Source: RYN-230 sp963793825
GTDB taxonomy: Bacteria; Actinomycetota; Actinomycetes; Streptosporangiales; Streptosporangiaceae
DNA length: 64,000 nt
Direction: 5' to 3'
Assembly (NCBI GenBank): GCA_963793825.1
Contig: CAWCBE010000002.1
Span: forward strand, 62,001 to 126,000
Shown here: piece by piece, positions 39,716 to 47,751 of the stretch
Layout: each line of letters opens with the position of its first letter
How positions within the stretch are numbered: the stretch's first letter is position 1
Program-made: the position numbers and the translations under genes
The notes under the pieces: generated by a model
Database searches by the model: none
The model's input: only the letters and a program-made list of their open reading frames with translations
Told to the model about the DNA's origin: nothing

Positions 39716-41434
39716 CTAGGAGACCGAGACTGTGATGCTGGGGTAGCCCGAGGCGCCGTTGGGCTCCGGGGCGGCCTGCGCCGCGGTCTGCGTGTAGCCG
39801 GTCGCATCGGTCGCGCGGGCCTCGACCGTGTGCGTGCCGGAGGTCGCATCCCAGTCCCACACCCACTGCCGCCAGGTGTCGATGCCGGGGACCGCGGCCA
39901 GCCGGGCCTGCTGCCAGGGCCCGCGGTCCACCCGGACGTGCACCGCGTCGATGCCCTTGTGCTGGGCCCAGGCCACCCCGGCCACCGGGGAACGGCCGGA
40001 CCGGACCGAACCGCCGGGCACGTCGATCCGGCACTCAGTCTTGATCGGCGCCTGCTGTGACCAGCCCCGCTGCGCCCAGTAGGCCACCTCGGCCTGGTAC
40101 GTGGTCACCTTGATGTCGGTGACCCATTTACAGGCGGACACGTAGCCGTACAGGCCGGGCACCACCATCCGGGCCGGGAAGCCGTGCGCGACCGGCAGCG
40201 GTGCGCCGTTCATGCCCACCGCGAGCAGCGCGTCCCGGCCATCCAGCACCGTGGTGATCGGCGTGCCGGAGGTGAAGCCATCGGCGGACGTGCAGAGCAG
40301 CTGGTCGGCCCCCGCGCGCACCCGGGCGGTCCGCAGCAGGCTGGCCAGGCTGGCGCCCAGCCACTTGGCGTTCCCGATGTACGGCCCGGCCACCGGGTTC
40401 GACACGCAGGTGAGGGTGATGTAGTCCTCGACCAGCGGGCGGCGCAGCAGCTGGGCGAAGTCGATAGTGATCTCGCGCTCCACCATGCCGTGGATGCGGA
40501 GCTGCCAGCTCTTCGGGTCCACCTGGGGCAGGATCAGCGCGGTGTCCACCCGGTAGAAGGAGCCGTTCGGCGTGATGAACGGGGAGAGGCCCTTGATGCC
40601 CAGGTTGGCGCCGGGCGGCAGCGGCGGCGCCGGATGAGCGGGCCGCGGGAAGTGGACGCTGGCCAGGGCGGCGGACACGTTGGACCGCTCGGCCAGCGAG
40701 CGCCCGGCCACCGCCGAGATACCGCCAACGGCCAGGGCGGCGGTCCCGGCGGCCAGGAAGGCCCGCCGCCCCGGCGGCTGGCCGTCCGCTACCTGGCGGC
40801 CGGGCGCCGGCGGGCCGCTGCGCGCCGGTACCACCGGGCGGGGTGGATCCGCCGGCGGCCGGCCTGGGGCGGGGACGCCGGGGCCCGGGCTACGAGGCAC
40901 CCAGTCGGCCGCGCCCGGGCCGCCCCGGGCCGGGCCGGGCCGGTCATCGGCTGGCCCGGCCGGGGCGGCCGCGGCGGCTCCCTGGTTGGCCGCCCGGACC
41001 AGCATGGCGAGCGTGAAGGCGCCGGCCGCCGCACCGGCCAGGGTGGGCAGCACGTCCACCCCGGCGGCGTTCGGCCGGGTCAGCGCGGCGAGCAGGCCGA
41101 TGGCCGCGAACCCGGCCAGCCCGGCGAAGCCGTAGCTCAGCCGGTGCATGGCCGCCACGCCGATGCCCGCCGCGAGCAGGGCCAGCACCACCAGGATGCC
41201 GGTGACCAGCGCTGTCTTGTCGTGGGAGCCGAAGGTGGCGATGGCGAAGTTCTTGAGCACCGGGGGCGTGTGGTCGATGGCCAGGCTGCCGACGGCGGCC
41301 ACCGGCGACCCCTGCGGGCGGCCGATCCCGGCGACAAGCTGGGCCACGCCGAGCGCCACGCACGCGGTCAGCAGGCCGGCCAGCACGCCGAGGGCGGTCG
41401 TGGGACGATGTGAACGGTCTCTCACAGGTGTCAT
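39716..41434 (-). CDS. Sulfite-oxidase-family molybdopterin oxidoreductase with membrane N-terminus
   Basis: About 572 aa from ATG 41434. The frame continues to 41515, which would overlap the divergent sigma factor start; ATG 41467 is a further option. Four to five membrane helices (~10-150) and a Pro/Gly linker precede the molybdopterin domain, which has ITLTCVSNPVAGPYIGNAKW with the Mo-ligand Cys, and FPARMVVPGLYGYVSACKWV. A C-terminal dimerisation Ig-like domain follows (GIDAVHVRVDRGPWQQAR, WDATSGTHTVEARATD). Predicted catalysis is extracytoplasmic. It is divergent from sigK/rskA, a recurrent actinobacterial arrangement that suggests SigK control. Confidence 0.88.
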   Translation of the reverse strand: MTPVRDRSHRPTTALGVLAGLLTACVALGVAQLVAGIGRPQGSPVAAVGSLAIDHTPPVLKNFAIATFGSHDKTALVTGILVVLALLAAGIGVAAMHRLSYGFAGLAGFAAIGLLAALTRPNAAGVDVLPTLAGAAAGAFTLAMLVRAANQGAAAAAPAGPADDRPGPARGGPGAADWVPRSPGPGVPAPGRPPADPPRPVVPARSGPPAPGRQVADGQPPGRRAFLAAGTAALAVGGISAVAGRSLAERSNVSAALASVHFPRPAHPAPPLPPGANLGIKGLSPFITPNGSFYRVDTALILPQVDPKSWQLRIHGMVEREITIDFAQLLRRPLVEDYITLTCVSNPVAGPYIGNAKWLGASLASLLRTARVRAGADQLLCTSADGFTSGTPITTVLDGRDALLAVGMNGAPLPVAHGFPARMVVPGLYGYVSACKWVTDIKVTTYQAEVAYWAQRGWSQQAPIKTECRIDVPGGSVRSGRSPVAGVAWAQHKGIDAVHVRVDRGPWQQARLAAVPGIDTWRQWVWDWDATSGTHTVEARATDATGYTQTAAQAAPEPNGASGYPSITVSVS

Positions 41435-41519
41435 TCGTAGCCGACGGCGATCTGGATTGCCTTCCATCACAACTAACGGCAAGCCAAGCGTAATCCTGTG
41501 ACGAATAAAGGACATGGGG

Positions 41520-42122
41520 ATGAGTGCGGGCCAGCCGGGGCAGCCGCCAGACGCCCAGCGTGATGGTGCTGCCGCGCCGCCGGGCAGCGGCGGGCTGGCC
41601 GTGCTGCTCGGCCGGGTGTCCCGGGGTGACGAGGCGGCGTTCGGCGCGGTCTACGACCAGGTGGCCGGGCAGGTGTTCGGCATCGCCCGCAGCGTGCTGC
41701 GTGACCCCTCCCAGGCTGAGGAGGTCACCCAGGAGGTGCTGCTCGACGTCTGGCGGCACGCGGCGCGCTACGACACCAGTCGCGGCACCGCGACGGCGTG
41801 GGTGATGACGCTGGCTCACCGGCGGGCGGTGGACCGGGTGCGGTCCGAGCAGGCGTCCATGCTGCGTGAGCAGCGTGCCGCCCGGCCCGACATCGATTAC
41901 GACATGGTGGCGGACACGGTCGCCGCGCGGCTGGACGCGGAGCGGGTGCGCCGCTGCCTGGGCTCGCTCACTGAGCTGCAGCGCGAGTCCATCACGCTCG
42001 CTTACTACCAGGGCCGCACCTACCGCGAGGTGGCCGCCCTGCTGAACCTGCCCGCCGGCACGGTCAAGACGCGGATGCGGGACGGGCTCATCCGGCTCCG
42101 CGACTGCCTGGGGGTGGGCTAG
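41520..42122 (+). CDS. sigK: ECF sigma factor, SigK-like
   Basis: 200 aa from ATG 41520 (ATG 41514 is in frame). Region 2 contains YDQVAGQVFGIARSVLRDPS and EEVTQEVLLDVWRHAARYD with TAWVMTLAHRRAVDRVR. Region 4 contains LTELQRESITLAYYQGRTY and REVAALLNLPAGTVKTRMRDG. This is the SigK/SigL group, held inactive by an RskA-type membrane anti-sigma factor, encoded 4 nt downstream. Confidence 0.9.
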   Translation: MSAGQPGQPPDAQRDGAAAPPGSGGLAVLLGRVSRGDEAAFGAVYDQVAGQVFGIARSVLRDPSQAEEVTQEVLLDVWRHAARYDTSRGTATAWVMTLAHRRAVDRVRSEQASMLREQRAARPDIDYDMVADTVAARLDAERVRRCLGSLTELQRESITLAYYQGRTYREVAALLNLPAGTVKTRMRDGLIRLRDCLGVG

Positions 42123-42125
42123 CCG

Positions 42126-42866
42126 ATGCGCCGGTTCCCGCTGCGCCGCACCGACCCGCACACGCTGGCCGGCGCCTACGCGCTCGATGCCCTCAATCTC
42201 GCGGACCGGTCCCAGTTCGAGCGGCACCTCGTCCGCTGCCCGTCGTGCCGCCAGGAGACCCAGGGGCTGCACGAGGCGACCGCGATGCTGGCCGCCACCT
42301 CGGTCACCGCGCCCCCGGACGCGCTGCGCGGCCGGGTGCTGGCCGCCGCCTCGCGGACCCGGCAGGGATCCCCGGTCGCCGGGCCGGTGCCCAGGGCCGC
42401 CCGGCCCAGGCGGCGCTGGGGGCTGGCCGCCGCCTGCGTGGCCCTGGCCGCCGCGCTGGCTTTCGGCGGGCTCGCGTACCACGACCAGCAGCAGCTCAGC
42501 CAGGAGCAGTCGCGGGCCCGTGCGGTCGCGGCGGTGCTGGGCGCGCCGGACGCGGTGATGATGACGGCCCGCGCCGCCTCCGGGGGTTCGGCCACGGTGG
42601 TGATGTCCCACCACGAGCGGACACTGGTGTTCACCGCTGCCCGGCTGCCCGCCCTGCCGTCCGCGCAGCGCTATGAGCTGTGGCTGATGGGCGGTGGCCG
42701 GGCCCGGGCCGCCGGCATGCTGCCCCCGCCGCACGCCGGGGTGACCGCCCCGGTCGTCGTATCCGGGCTGCGCTCCGGGGACACCGTCGCGGTCACCGTC
42801 GAGCCCGCCGCCGGGGCGAGCAAGCCGACCAGCCCGATGGTCGTCCACCTCGCGCTGCCCTCCTGA
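42126..42866 (+). CDS. rskA: Anti-sigma-K factor RskA-like
   Basis: 246 aa. An N-terminal cytoplasmic anti-sigma domain with a zinc-type motif (HTLAGAYALDAL, FERHLVRCPSCRQE), one membrane helix (WGLAAACVALAAALAFGGLA, ~95-115) and the extracytoplasmic RskA domain (LPALPSAQRYELWLMGGG, PVVVSGLRSGDTVAVTVEP, GASKPTSPMV). It should be cleaved by regulated proteolysis to release the sigma factor. The start overlaps sigma-gene termination context (3 nt gap), indicating coupling. Confidence 0.9.
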   Translation: MRRFPLRRTDPHTLAGAYALDALNLADRSQFERHLVRCPSCRQETQGLHEATAMLAATSVTAPPDALRGRVLAAASRTRQGSPVAGPVPRAARPRRRWGLAAACVALAAALAFGGLAYHDQQQLSQEQSRARAVAAVLGAPDAVMMTARAASGGSATVVMSHHERTLVFTAARLPALPSAQRYELWLMGGGRARAAGMLPPPHAGVTAPVVVSGLRSGDTVAVTVEPAAGASKPTSPMVVHLALPS

Positions 42867-42926
42867 CTACCGGGCGCACCCTGTGCTGTTTCCGCTCGCC
42901 CCGGCGGGGGGCTAACGTGGGGACCC

Positions 42927-43670
42927 GTGAAAGCATCTCCCGAGGCGCAGCAGCGGCTGCTCGAGTTGGCCGACGTCGATGCGGAGCTGAGCCGACTGGA
43001 GCACCGCCGGCGAACCCTCCCTGAGATCGCCGAGGCCGACCAGATCACGGCCAGGGACCGCGCACTGCACGACGAGATCGTGGCCGTGGACGCGGCGGAG
43101 AAAGACCTCGCCCGGGAGCAGGGCAAGGCCGAGGCGGACGTTGACCAGGTCCGCACCCGGATCGACCGGGACCGGGCCCGGCTGGACAGCGGCCAGGTCT
43201 CCTCGGCCCGGGACCTCGAGACGCTGCAATCGGAGATCGTCTCCCTGGCCCGCCGCCAGTCCGACCTGGAAGAGATCGTGCTGGACGTGATGGAGCGCCG
43301 CGAGGCGGCGCAGTCCCGCCACGAGGCCCTCACCGCCGAGCGTGCCGCACTGGCCGGGCAGCTGGAGGCGGTGGCCGGCCGCCGGGACGCCGCACTGGCC
43401 GAGATCGCCGAGGAAGCCGGCAAGGCCCAGGACCGCCGGGCCGGGGTTACCGCGGAAGAACCCGCCGACCTGCTGGCCCTGTACGAGAAGCTGCGGGCCC
43501 AGCACGGCGGGACCGGGGCGGCCGCACTGCGCGGCGGCCGGTGCCAGGGTTGCCATCTGTCGCTCAACACCGTGGACCTGAACCGGATCCGCGCCGCCGC
43601 CCCCGACGAGGTGCTGCGCTGCGAGGAGTGCCGCCGGATCCTGGTCCGCACCCCCGAGTCCGGGCTGTGA
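42927..43670 (+). CDS. Coiled-coil C4 zinc-ribbon protein (Rv2229c-type)
   Basis: 247 aa, almost entirely a long antiparallel coiled coil (~1-185, e.g. ELADVDAELSRLEHRRRTL) followed by a zinc ribbon with CQGCH and CEECRRIL, four Cys. This matches the DUF164/Rv2229c family. As in mycobacteria it is directly upstream of the RNase H/acid phosphatase gene. A role in nucleic-acid processing is usually proposed but not established. Confidence 0.88.
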   Translation: MKASPEAQQRLLELADVDAELSRLEHRRRTLPEIAEADQITARDRALHDEIVAVDAAEKDLAREQGKAEADVDQVRTRIDRDRARLDSGQVSSARDLETLQSEIVSLARRQSDLEEIVLDVMERREAAQSRHEALTAERAALAGQLEAVAGRRDAALAEIAEEAGKAQDRRAGVTAEEPADLLALYEKLRAQHGGTGAAALRGGRCQGCHLSLNTVDLNRIRAAAPDEVLRCEECRRILVRTPESGL

Positions 43671-43690
43671 GCTCTGCTAGCCCGGGGGGG

Positions 43691-43829
43691 CGACCCCCCG
43701 GAACCCCCCGGGTTTTCGCCTCGTGGCGGCGACCCCCCGGAACCCCCCGGGTTTTCGCCTCGTGGCGGCGACCCCCCGGAACCCCCCGGGTTTTCGCCTC
43801 GTGGCGGCGACCCCCCGGAACCCCCCGGG
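43691..43829 (+). repeat. 39-bp minisatellite, 3.6 copies, C-rich
   Basis: Units at 43691-43729, 43730-43768 and 43769-43807 and a 22-bp partial unit at 43808-43829 appear identical. Each full unit holds two C6 runs (CGACCCCCCGGAACCCCCCG) followed by a TTTTCGCC segment. On the minus strand this gives eight G6 runs, strongly prone to G-quadruplexes. It lies between two genes that are normally one transcript. Confidence 0.95.
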
Positions 43830-43905
43830 ATCACCGGTTCAGCGAGACCCTCCTGGCGTCGGTCCTCCCTTCGCCGGTCAATGGCCCCGCACGCCTGGCC
43901 CGGGC

Positions 43906-45060
43906 ATGACCCGGTCGCTGATCGTCGAGGCGGACGGCGGCTCCCGGGGCAACCCCGGGCCGGCCGGCTACGGCGCCGTGGTCCGCGACGCCGAGTCCGG
44001 TGAGGTGCTGGCCGAGCGGTACCAGAGCCTCGGCGTCACTACTAACAACGTGGCCGAGTACTCCGGCCTGGTGGCCGGGCTGACCGCCGCCGCCGAGCTG
44101 GCCCCCGGCGCCGACGCCGACGTGCGGATGGACTCCAAGCTGGTGGTCGAGCAGATGTCGGGCCGGTGGCAGATCAAGCATCCGCTGCTCCGGCCGCTCG
44201 CCGCCCAGGCCGAGGCGGCGGCGCGCCGCCTCGGGCGGGTGTCCTATCAGTGGGTGCCCAGGGCCCGGAATGCTCACGCCGACCGGCTGGCTAACCGGGC
44301 CATGGATGAGGCCGGGTCCGAAGACGGGGAGGCGGGGCAGCCGGGGAATGGTTCTCGTTCGGGTGCGGGGGTCTCGGGCGCGGCCCAGAGCCGGCCTGGC
44401 CCCGCGGCCCGGCCCGGCCCGAGCTGGACCGGCGCGCAGCCCGAGCCGCTGACCACCGTGCTGCTCCGGCACGGTGAGACGCCGCTGTCGGCGGAACGCC
44501 GGTTCGCCGGCCGCGGCGACATCCCGCTGACCGAGACCGGCCTGGCCCAGGCCCGGGCCGCCGCCCAGCGGCTCGCCTCCCGCGGCCGGGTTGACCGGAT
44601 CGTCAGCTCCCCGCTCCAGCGGGCCCGGCGGACCGCCGGCGAGGTGGCCGCGGCCACCGGGGCGCCCGTCGAAGTGGACGACGGCTGGATGGAGACCGAC
44701 TTCGGGGAATGGGAGGGCCTCAGCTTCGCCGAGGCCATGGCGCGCTGGCCGGATGAGGTGTCCGCCTGGCTGAAGGACACCAGCGTGCCGCCGCCGGGCG
44801 GGGAGTCCTTCGATGCGACCGGGCACCGGGTGCTCGCCGCGCTGGACCGGGTCCTGGCAGGCGGCCCGGCCGGGACGGTCGTCGTGGTCAGCCACGTCAC
44901 CCCGATGAAGACCGTGCTGCGGCACGCGCTGCTCGCCCCGCCGGAGTCGATGCGCCGGATGTACCTCAGCGTGGCCTGCCTGTGCGAGGTCGACTGGTAC
45001 GCGGACGGCCCGGCGGTGGTCCGGACGCTGAACGACACCGCGCACCTTCATCCGGCCTGA
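43906..45060 (+). CDS. Bifunctional RNase H / acid phosphatase (alpha-ribazole phosphatase type)
   Basis: 384 aa from ATG 43906; the open frame upstream only translates the minisatellite. The N-terminal RNase HI domain has VEADGGSRGNPGPAGYGAVV (first Asp), NNVAEYSGL (Glu), VRMDSKLVV and a final Asp in RNAHADRLANRA. A Pro/Ala linker leads to a histidine phosphatase domain with LLRHGETPLS (phospho-His), VSSPLQRARRTA, EGLSFAEA and VVSHVTPMK. Same fusion as Mycobacterium Rv2228c (RNase H with CobC-like activity). Confidence 0.95.
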   Translation: MTRSLIVEADGGSRGNPGPAGYGAVVRDAESGEVLAERYQSLGVTTNNVAEYSGLVAGLTAAAELAPGADADVRMDSKLVVEQMSGRWQIKHPLLRPLAAQAEAAARRLGRVSYQWVPRARNAHADRLANRAMDEAGSEDGEAGQPGNGSRSGAGVSGAAQSRPGPAARPGPSWTGAQPEPLTTVLLRHGETPLSAERRFAGRGDIPLTETGLAQARAAAQRLASRGRVDRIVSSPLQRARRTAGEVAAATGAPVEVDDGWMETDFGEWEGLSFAEAMARWPDEVSAWLKDTSVPPPGGESFDATGHRVLAALDRVLAGGPAGTVVVVSHVTPMKTVLRHALLAPPESMRRMYLSVACLCEVDWYADGPAVVRTLNDTAHLHPA

Positions 45061-45099
45061 CGCAGGGAAACAGGCGACGGGCCCTATGCTGAGGAGCAC

Positions 45100-45526
45100 G
45101 GCGGGCGAGCCGGCCGGGCGGCCGCGCCGGGACCGCGTCCGCGCGGCCCCGGTGAGGAAGGTCCGGGCTCCGCAGGGCAGGGTGGTCGGTAACGCCGACC
45201 CGGGGTGACCCGCGGGACAGTGCCACAGAAAGCAGACCGCCCGGTTCCGGGGCTCAGCTCCGGGGCCGGGTAAGGGTGAAACGGTGGTGTAAGAGACCAC
45301 CAGCGCCGCAGGTGACTGCGGCGGCTAGGTAAACCCCACCTGGAGCAAGGTCAGAAGGGAGCCGCGTTCTTCGGAGCGTGGTGACTGCGCGAGCGTTTGA
45401 GGGTGGCCCGCCCGATGCTCGCGGGTAGACCGCATGAGGTTGTCGGCAACGGCAGCCCTAGATGGATGGCCGTCGGCCCGCTTCGGCGGGTGCACAGAAC
45501 CCGGCCTACAGGTCGGCTCGCCCGCC
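45100..45526 (+). ncRNA. rnpB: RNase P RNA (rnpB), bacterial type A
   Basis: About 427 nt. Universal elements are all present: a P1 helix between GGCGGGCGAGCC (45100-45111) and GGCTCGCCCGCC (45515-45526), GAGGAAGGTCCGGGCTCC in the 5' half, GACAGTGCCACAGAAA, the TAAGGGTGAAACGG segment, GTAAACCCCAC, and ACAGAACCCGGCCTACAG at the 3' end. It is the ribozyme that matures tRNA 5' ends. It starts 39 nt after the phosphatase stop. A partial, diverged copy of its 3' part lies at 58636-58885. Confidence 0.95.
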
Positions 45527-45571
45527 GCCTGGTGTGGGATGGGCCGTTGGCTTCGCCGTGGCGATGCGTGG

Positions 45572-45760
45572 CCTCGCGTCTGGTCGCACCTGAAAAGATC
45601 ACTGGCCAACTTGGCCAAACGCAACATTGCCCAGCTGACCGCCCTGGTGAAGACCCGGCTCAAGCGGATGCAGTACCGGCCCGCCCTCCTCGGCGGGTTC
45701 CTCGCCAGCACCCGCCTGGACCTCACACCTTCTGTAACCCCCACCCTTAAGGATCGTTAG
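45572..45760 (+). pseudogene. IS630-type transposase, C-terminal remnant
   Basis: The segment directly after rnpB encodes VWSHLKRSLANLAKRNIAQL and VKTRLKRMQYRPALLGGF, the characteristic C-terminus of IS630-family DDE transposases (after the missing DDE core), ending LKDR at 45760. No matching upstream portion exists; rnpB occupies that place. The right end is overlapped by the IS1634 left terminus. Confidence 0.7.
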
Positions 45761-47747
45761 CCCGAAGTTCCCCCTGATGAGCCTCTGATCGAGCAGGCGA
45801 TGGTGTCGTGACCAGGTGAATTGTGCTCCCTGGCAAGAGGAAACGTAGTCATGTAGATCACGTATAGGGTCGCGTTAGCGGCGTGTCTGACTGCATAGAT
45901 GTATAAATGACCAGTATCGTCGTCGTCATGTACGTGGCTAAGGTGCCGAACCGTGGGTCACCGCCCGCGATGCTGCTGCGCGAAAGCTACCGCGAAGCGG
46001 GCAAGGTCAAGAACCGCACCCTGGCCAACCTGTCGTCCTGGCCCGAGGCCAAGGTCGAGGCCCTGTCGCGGGTGCTGAAAGGCCAGCCTGCGCCGGCCGC
46101 GGCGGCCGAGGGGACGTTCGAGATCGCCCGCAGCCTGCCGCACGGGCACGTCGCCGCCGTGCTCGGCACGGCGCGCCAGCTGGGCCTGGAAGAGCTGACC
46201 GACTCCGAGCCGTCGCGGCAGCGGGATCTGGTGACCGCGATGACGGTCGCGCAGGTGATCGCGCCGGACTCCAAGCTGGGCATCGCCCGCGGGCTGCGGG
46301 AGGAGACCGCCGCCAGCTCCCTGGGCCAGATGCTGGGGGTGGCGGGCTGTGATGAGGATGACCTGTATGCCGCGATGGACTGGCTGGCCGCCCGGCAGGA
46401 CCGCATCCAGGACGCGCTCGCAGCGCGGCACCTGGCCGGGGGGACCCTGGTCCTTTACGACGTCTCCAGTGCCGCGTTCGAGGGGCGGACCTGCCCGCTG
46501 GGCGCCATCGGCCACCCCAAGGACGGGGTCCGGGGCCGGCTGCAGATCGTCTACGGGCTGCTGACCAGCAAGGAGGGCATCCCGGTCGCCATCGAGGTCT
46601 TCGCCGGCAACACCGGCGACCCGAAGACCGCCGCCGCCCAGGTGGCCAAGGTCAGGGACCGGTCCGGCCTGGCCCGGGTGGTCCTGGTCGGGGACCGGGG
46701 GATGCTCACCGCCGCAAGGCTGCGCGAGGACGTCCGGCCTGCGGGCCTGGACTGGATCACCGCGCTGCGCGCCCCGCAGGTCAAGGCCCTGGTCCGCGAC
46801 GGCGCACTCCAGCTGTCCCTGTTCGATGAGATGGACCTGGCTGAGATCACCTCCCCGGATTTCCCCGGTGAGCGGCTGGTCGCCTGCAAGAACCCGTTCC
46901 TGGAAGCCGGGCGGGCCCGCAAACGCGAATCGCTGCTCGCCGCCACCGAAGCCGGCCTGGAGAAGATCACCGCCGCGTGCGCGCGGGACCGGCGGCCGCT
47001 GCGCGGCAAGGAGAAGATCGCGCTGCGCGCGGACCGGGTGCTGCGCCGCCGCAAGGTCGCCAAGCACTTCACCACCAGCATCGGCGAGGACCACTTCAGC
47101 TACCACCGGAACCAGGAGTCCATCACCGCCGAAGCCGCCCTGGACGGGATCTACGTGCTGCGCACCAGCGTCAGCGCGGGCGGCCTGGGCAGCGGCGAGG
47201 TGGTCGCCTCCTACAAGGCGCTCGCCCAGGTGGAGCGGGCGTTCCGGGCCTTCAATACCGACCTGGACATCCGGCCCATCCGCCACCGCACCGAGACCCG
47301 GGTCCGCGCGCACGTGTTCTTGCGGATGCTGTCGTACTACCTCACCTGGCACTTGCACGCCCGGCTCGCGCCGCTGCTGTTCACCGACGATGACAAGCCC
47401 GCTGCCCAGGCCACCCGGCCCAGCCCGGTCGCTCCCGCTGCCCGCTCCCCCCGGGCCCTGGCCAAGGCCGCGGCCAAGCACGCTCCCGGCGGCCTTACGG
47501 TGCACAGCTTCGACACCCTGCTGCGCGATCTGGCCACCATCTGCCTCAACCAGATCCAGCCCGCCGATCCCGCGCTGCCCGCCTTCAGCCTCGTCACCCG
47601 CCCGACCACCCTGCAGCGCCAGGCCCTTGAACTGCTGGGCGTCAGCCACCGCCTCGGCACCGCGTAGTCAGGACCGAGCCCCGCGCCACCAGAAACCCCA
47701 CGTAACCGGCCATGCACGCCGATCACCGGGGGGAACTTCGGGTTAGC
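45756..47747 (+). mobile_element. IS1634-like insertion sequence, complete
   Basis: About 1992 bp. The left terminus at 45756-45777 (GTTAGCCCGAAGTTCCCCCT...) and right terminus at 47726-47747 are imperfect inverted repeats agreeing at about 18 of 22 positions, with GAAGTTCCCCC shared exactly. I could not establish a target duplication. The right end abuts the tip of an IS701-like element. Confidence 0.85.
45907..47667 (+). CDS. IS1634 family transposase
   Basis: 586 aa, full length and uninterrupted. Same landmarks as the copy at 7973-9760: YREAGKVKNRTLANLS, LPHGHVAAVLG, DDE residues in LYDVSSAAFEG, VLVGDRGMLTAARL and DGIYVLRTSV...YKALAQVERAFRAF, C-terminal LELLGVSH. Start could be ATG 45928. 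It differs extensively from the first copy, so it belongs to a distinct IS1634 subgroup. Confidence 0.93.
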   Translation: MTSIVVVMYVAKVPNRGSPPAMLLRESYREAGKVKNRTLANLSSWPEAKVEALSRVLKGQPAPAAAAEGTFEIARSLPHGHVAAVLGTARQLGLEELTDSEPSRQRDLVTAMTVAQVIAPDSKLGIARGLREETAASSLGQMLGVAGCDEDDLYAAMDWLAARQDRIQDALAARHLAGGTLVLYDVSSAAFEGRTCPLGAIGHPKDGVRGRLQIVYGLLTSKEGIPVAIEVFAGNTGDPKTAAAQVAKVRDRSGLARVVLVGDRGMLTAARLREDVRPAGLDWITALRAPQVKALVRDGALQLSLFDEMDLAEITSPDFPGERLVACKNPFLEAGRARKRESLLAATEAGLEKITAACARDRRPLRGKEKIALRADRVLRRRKVAKHFTTSIGEDHFSYHRNQESITAEAALDGIYVLRTSVSAGGLGSGEVVASYKALAQVERAFRAFNTDLDIRPIRHRTETRVRAHVFLRMLSYYLTWHLHARLAPLLFTDDDKPAAQATRPSPVAPAARSPRALAKAAAKHAPGGLTVHSFDTLLRDLATICLNQIQPADPALPAFSLVTRPTTLQRQALELLGVSHRLGTA

Positions 47748-47751
47748 GGTA

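Noticed and set aside
43691..43829. CRISPR array
   Set aside because: The repeats are contiguous without variable spacers and there are no cas genes.
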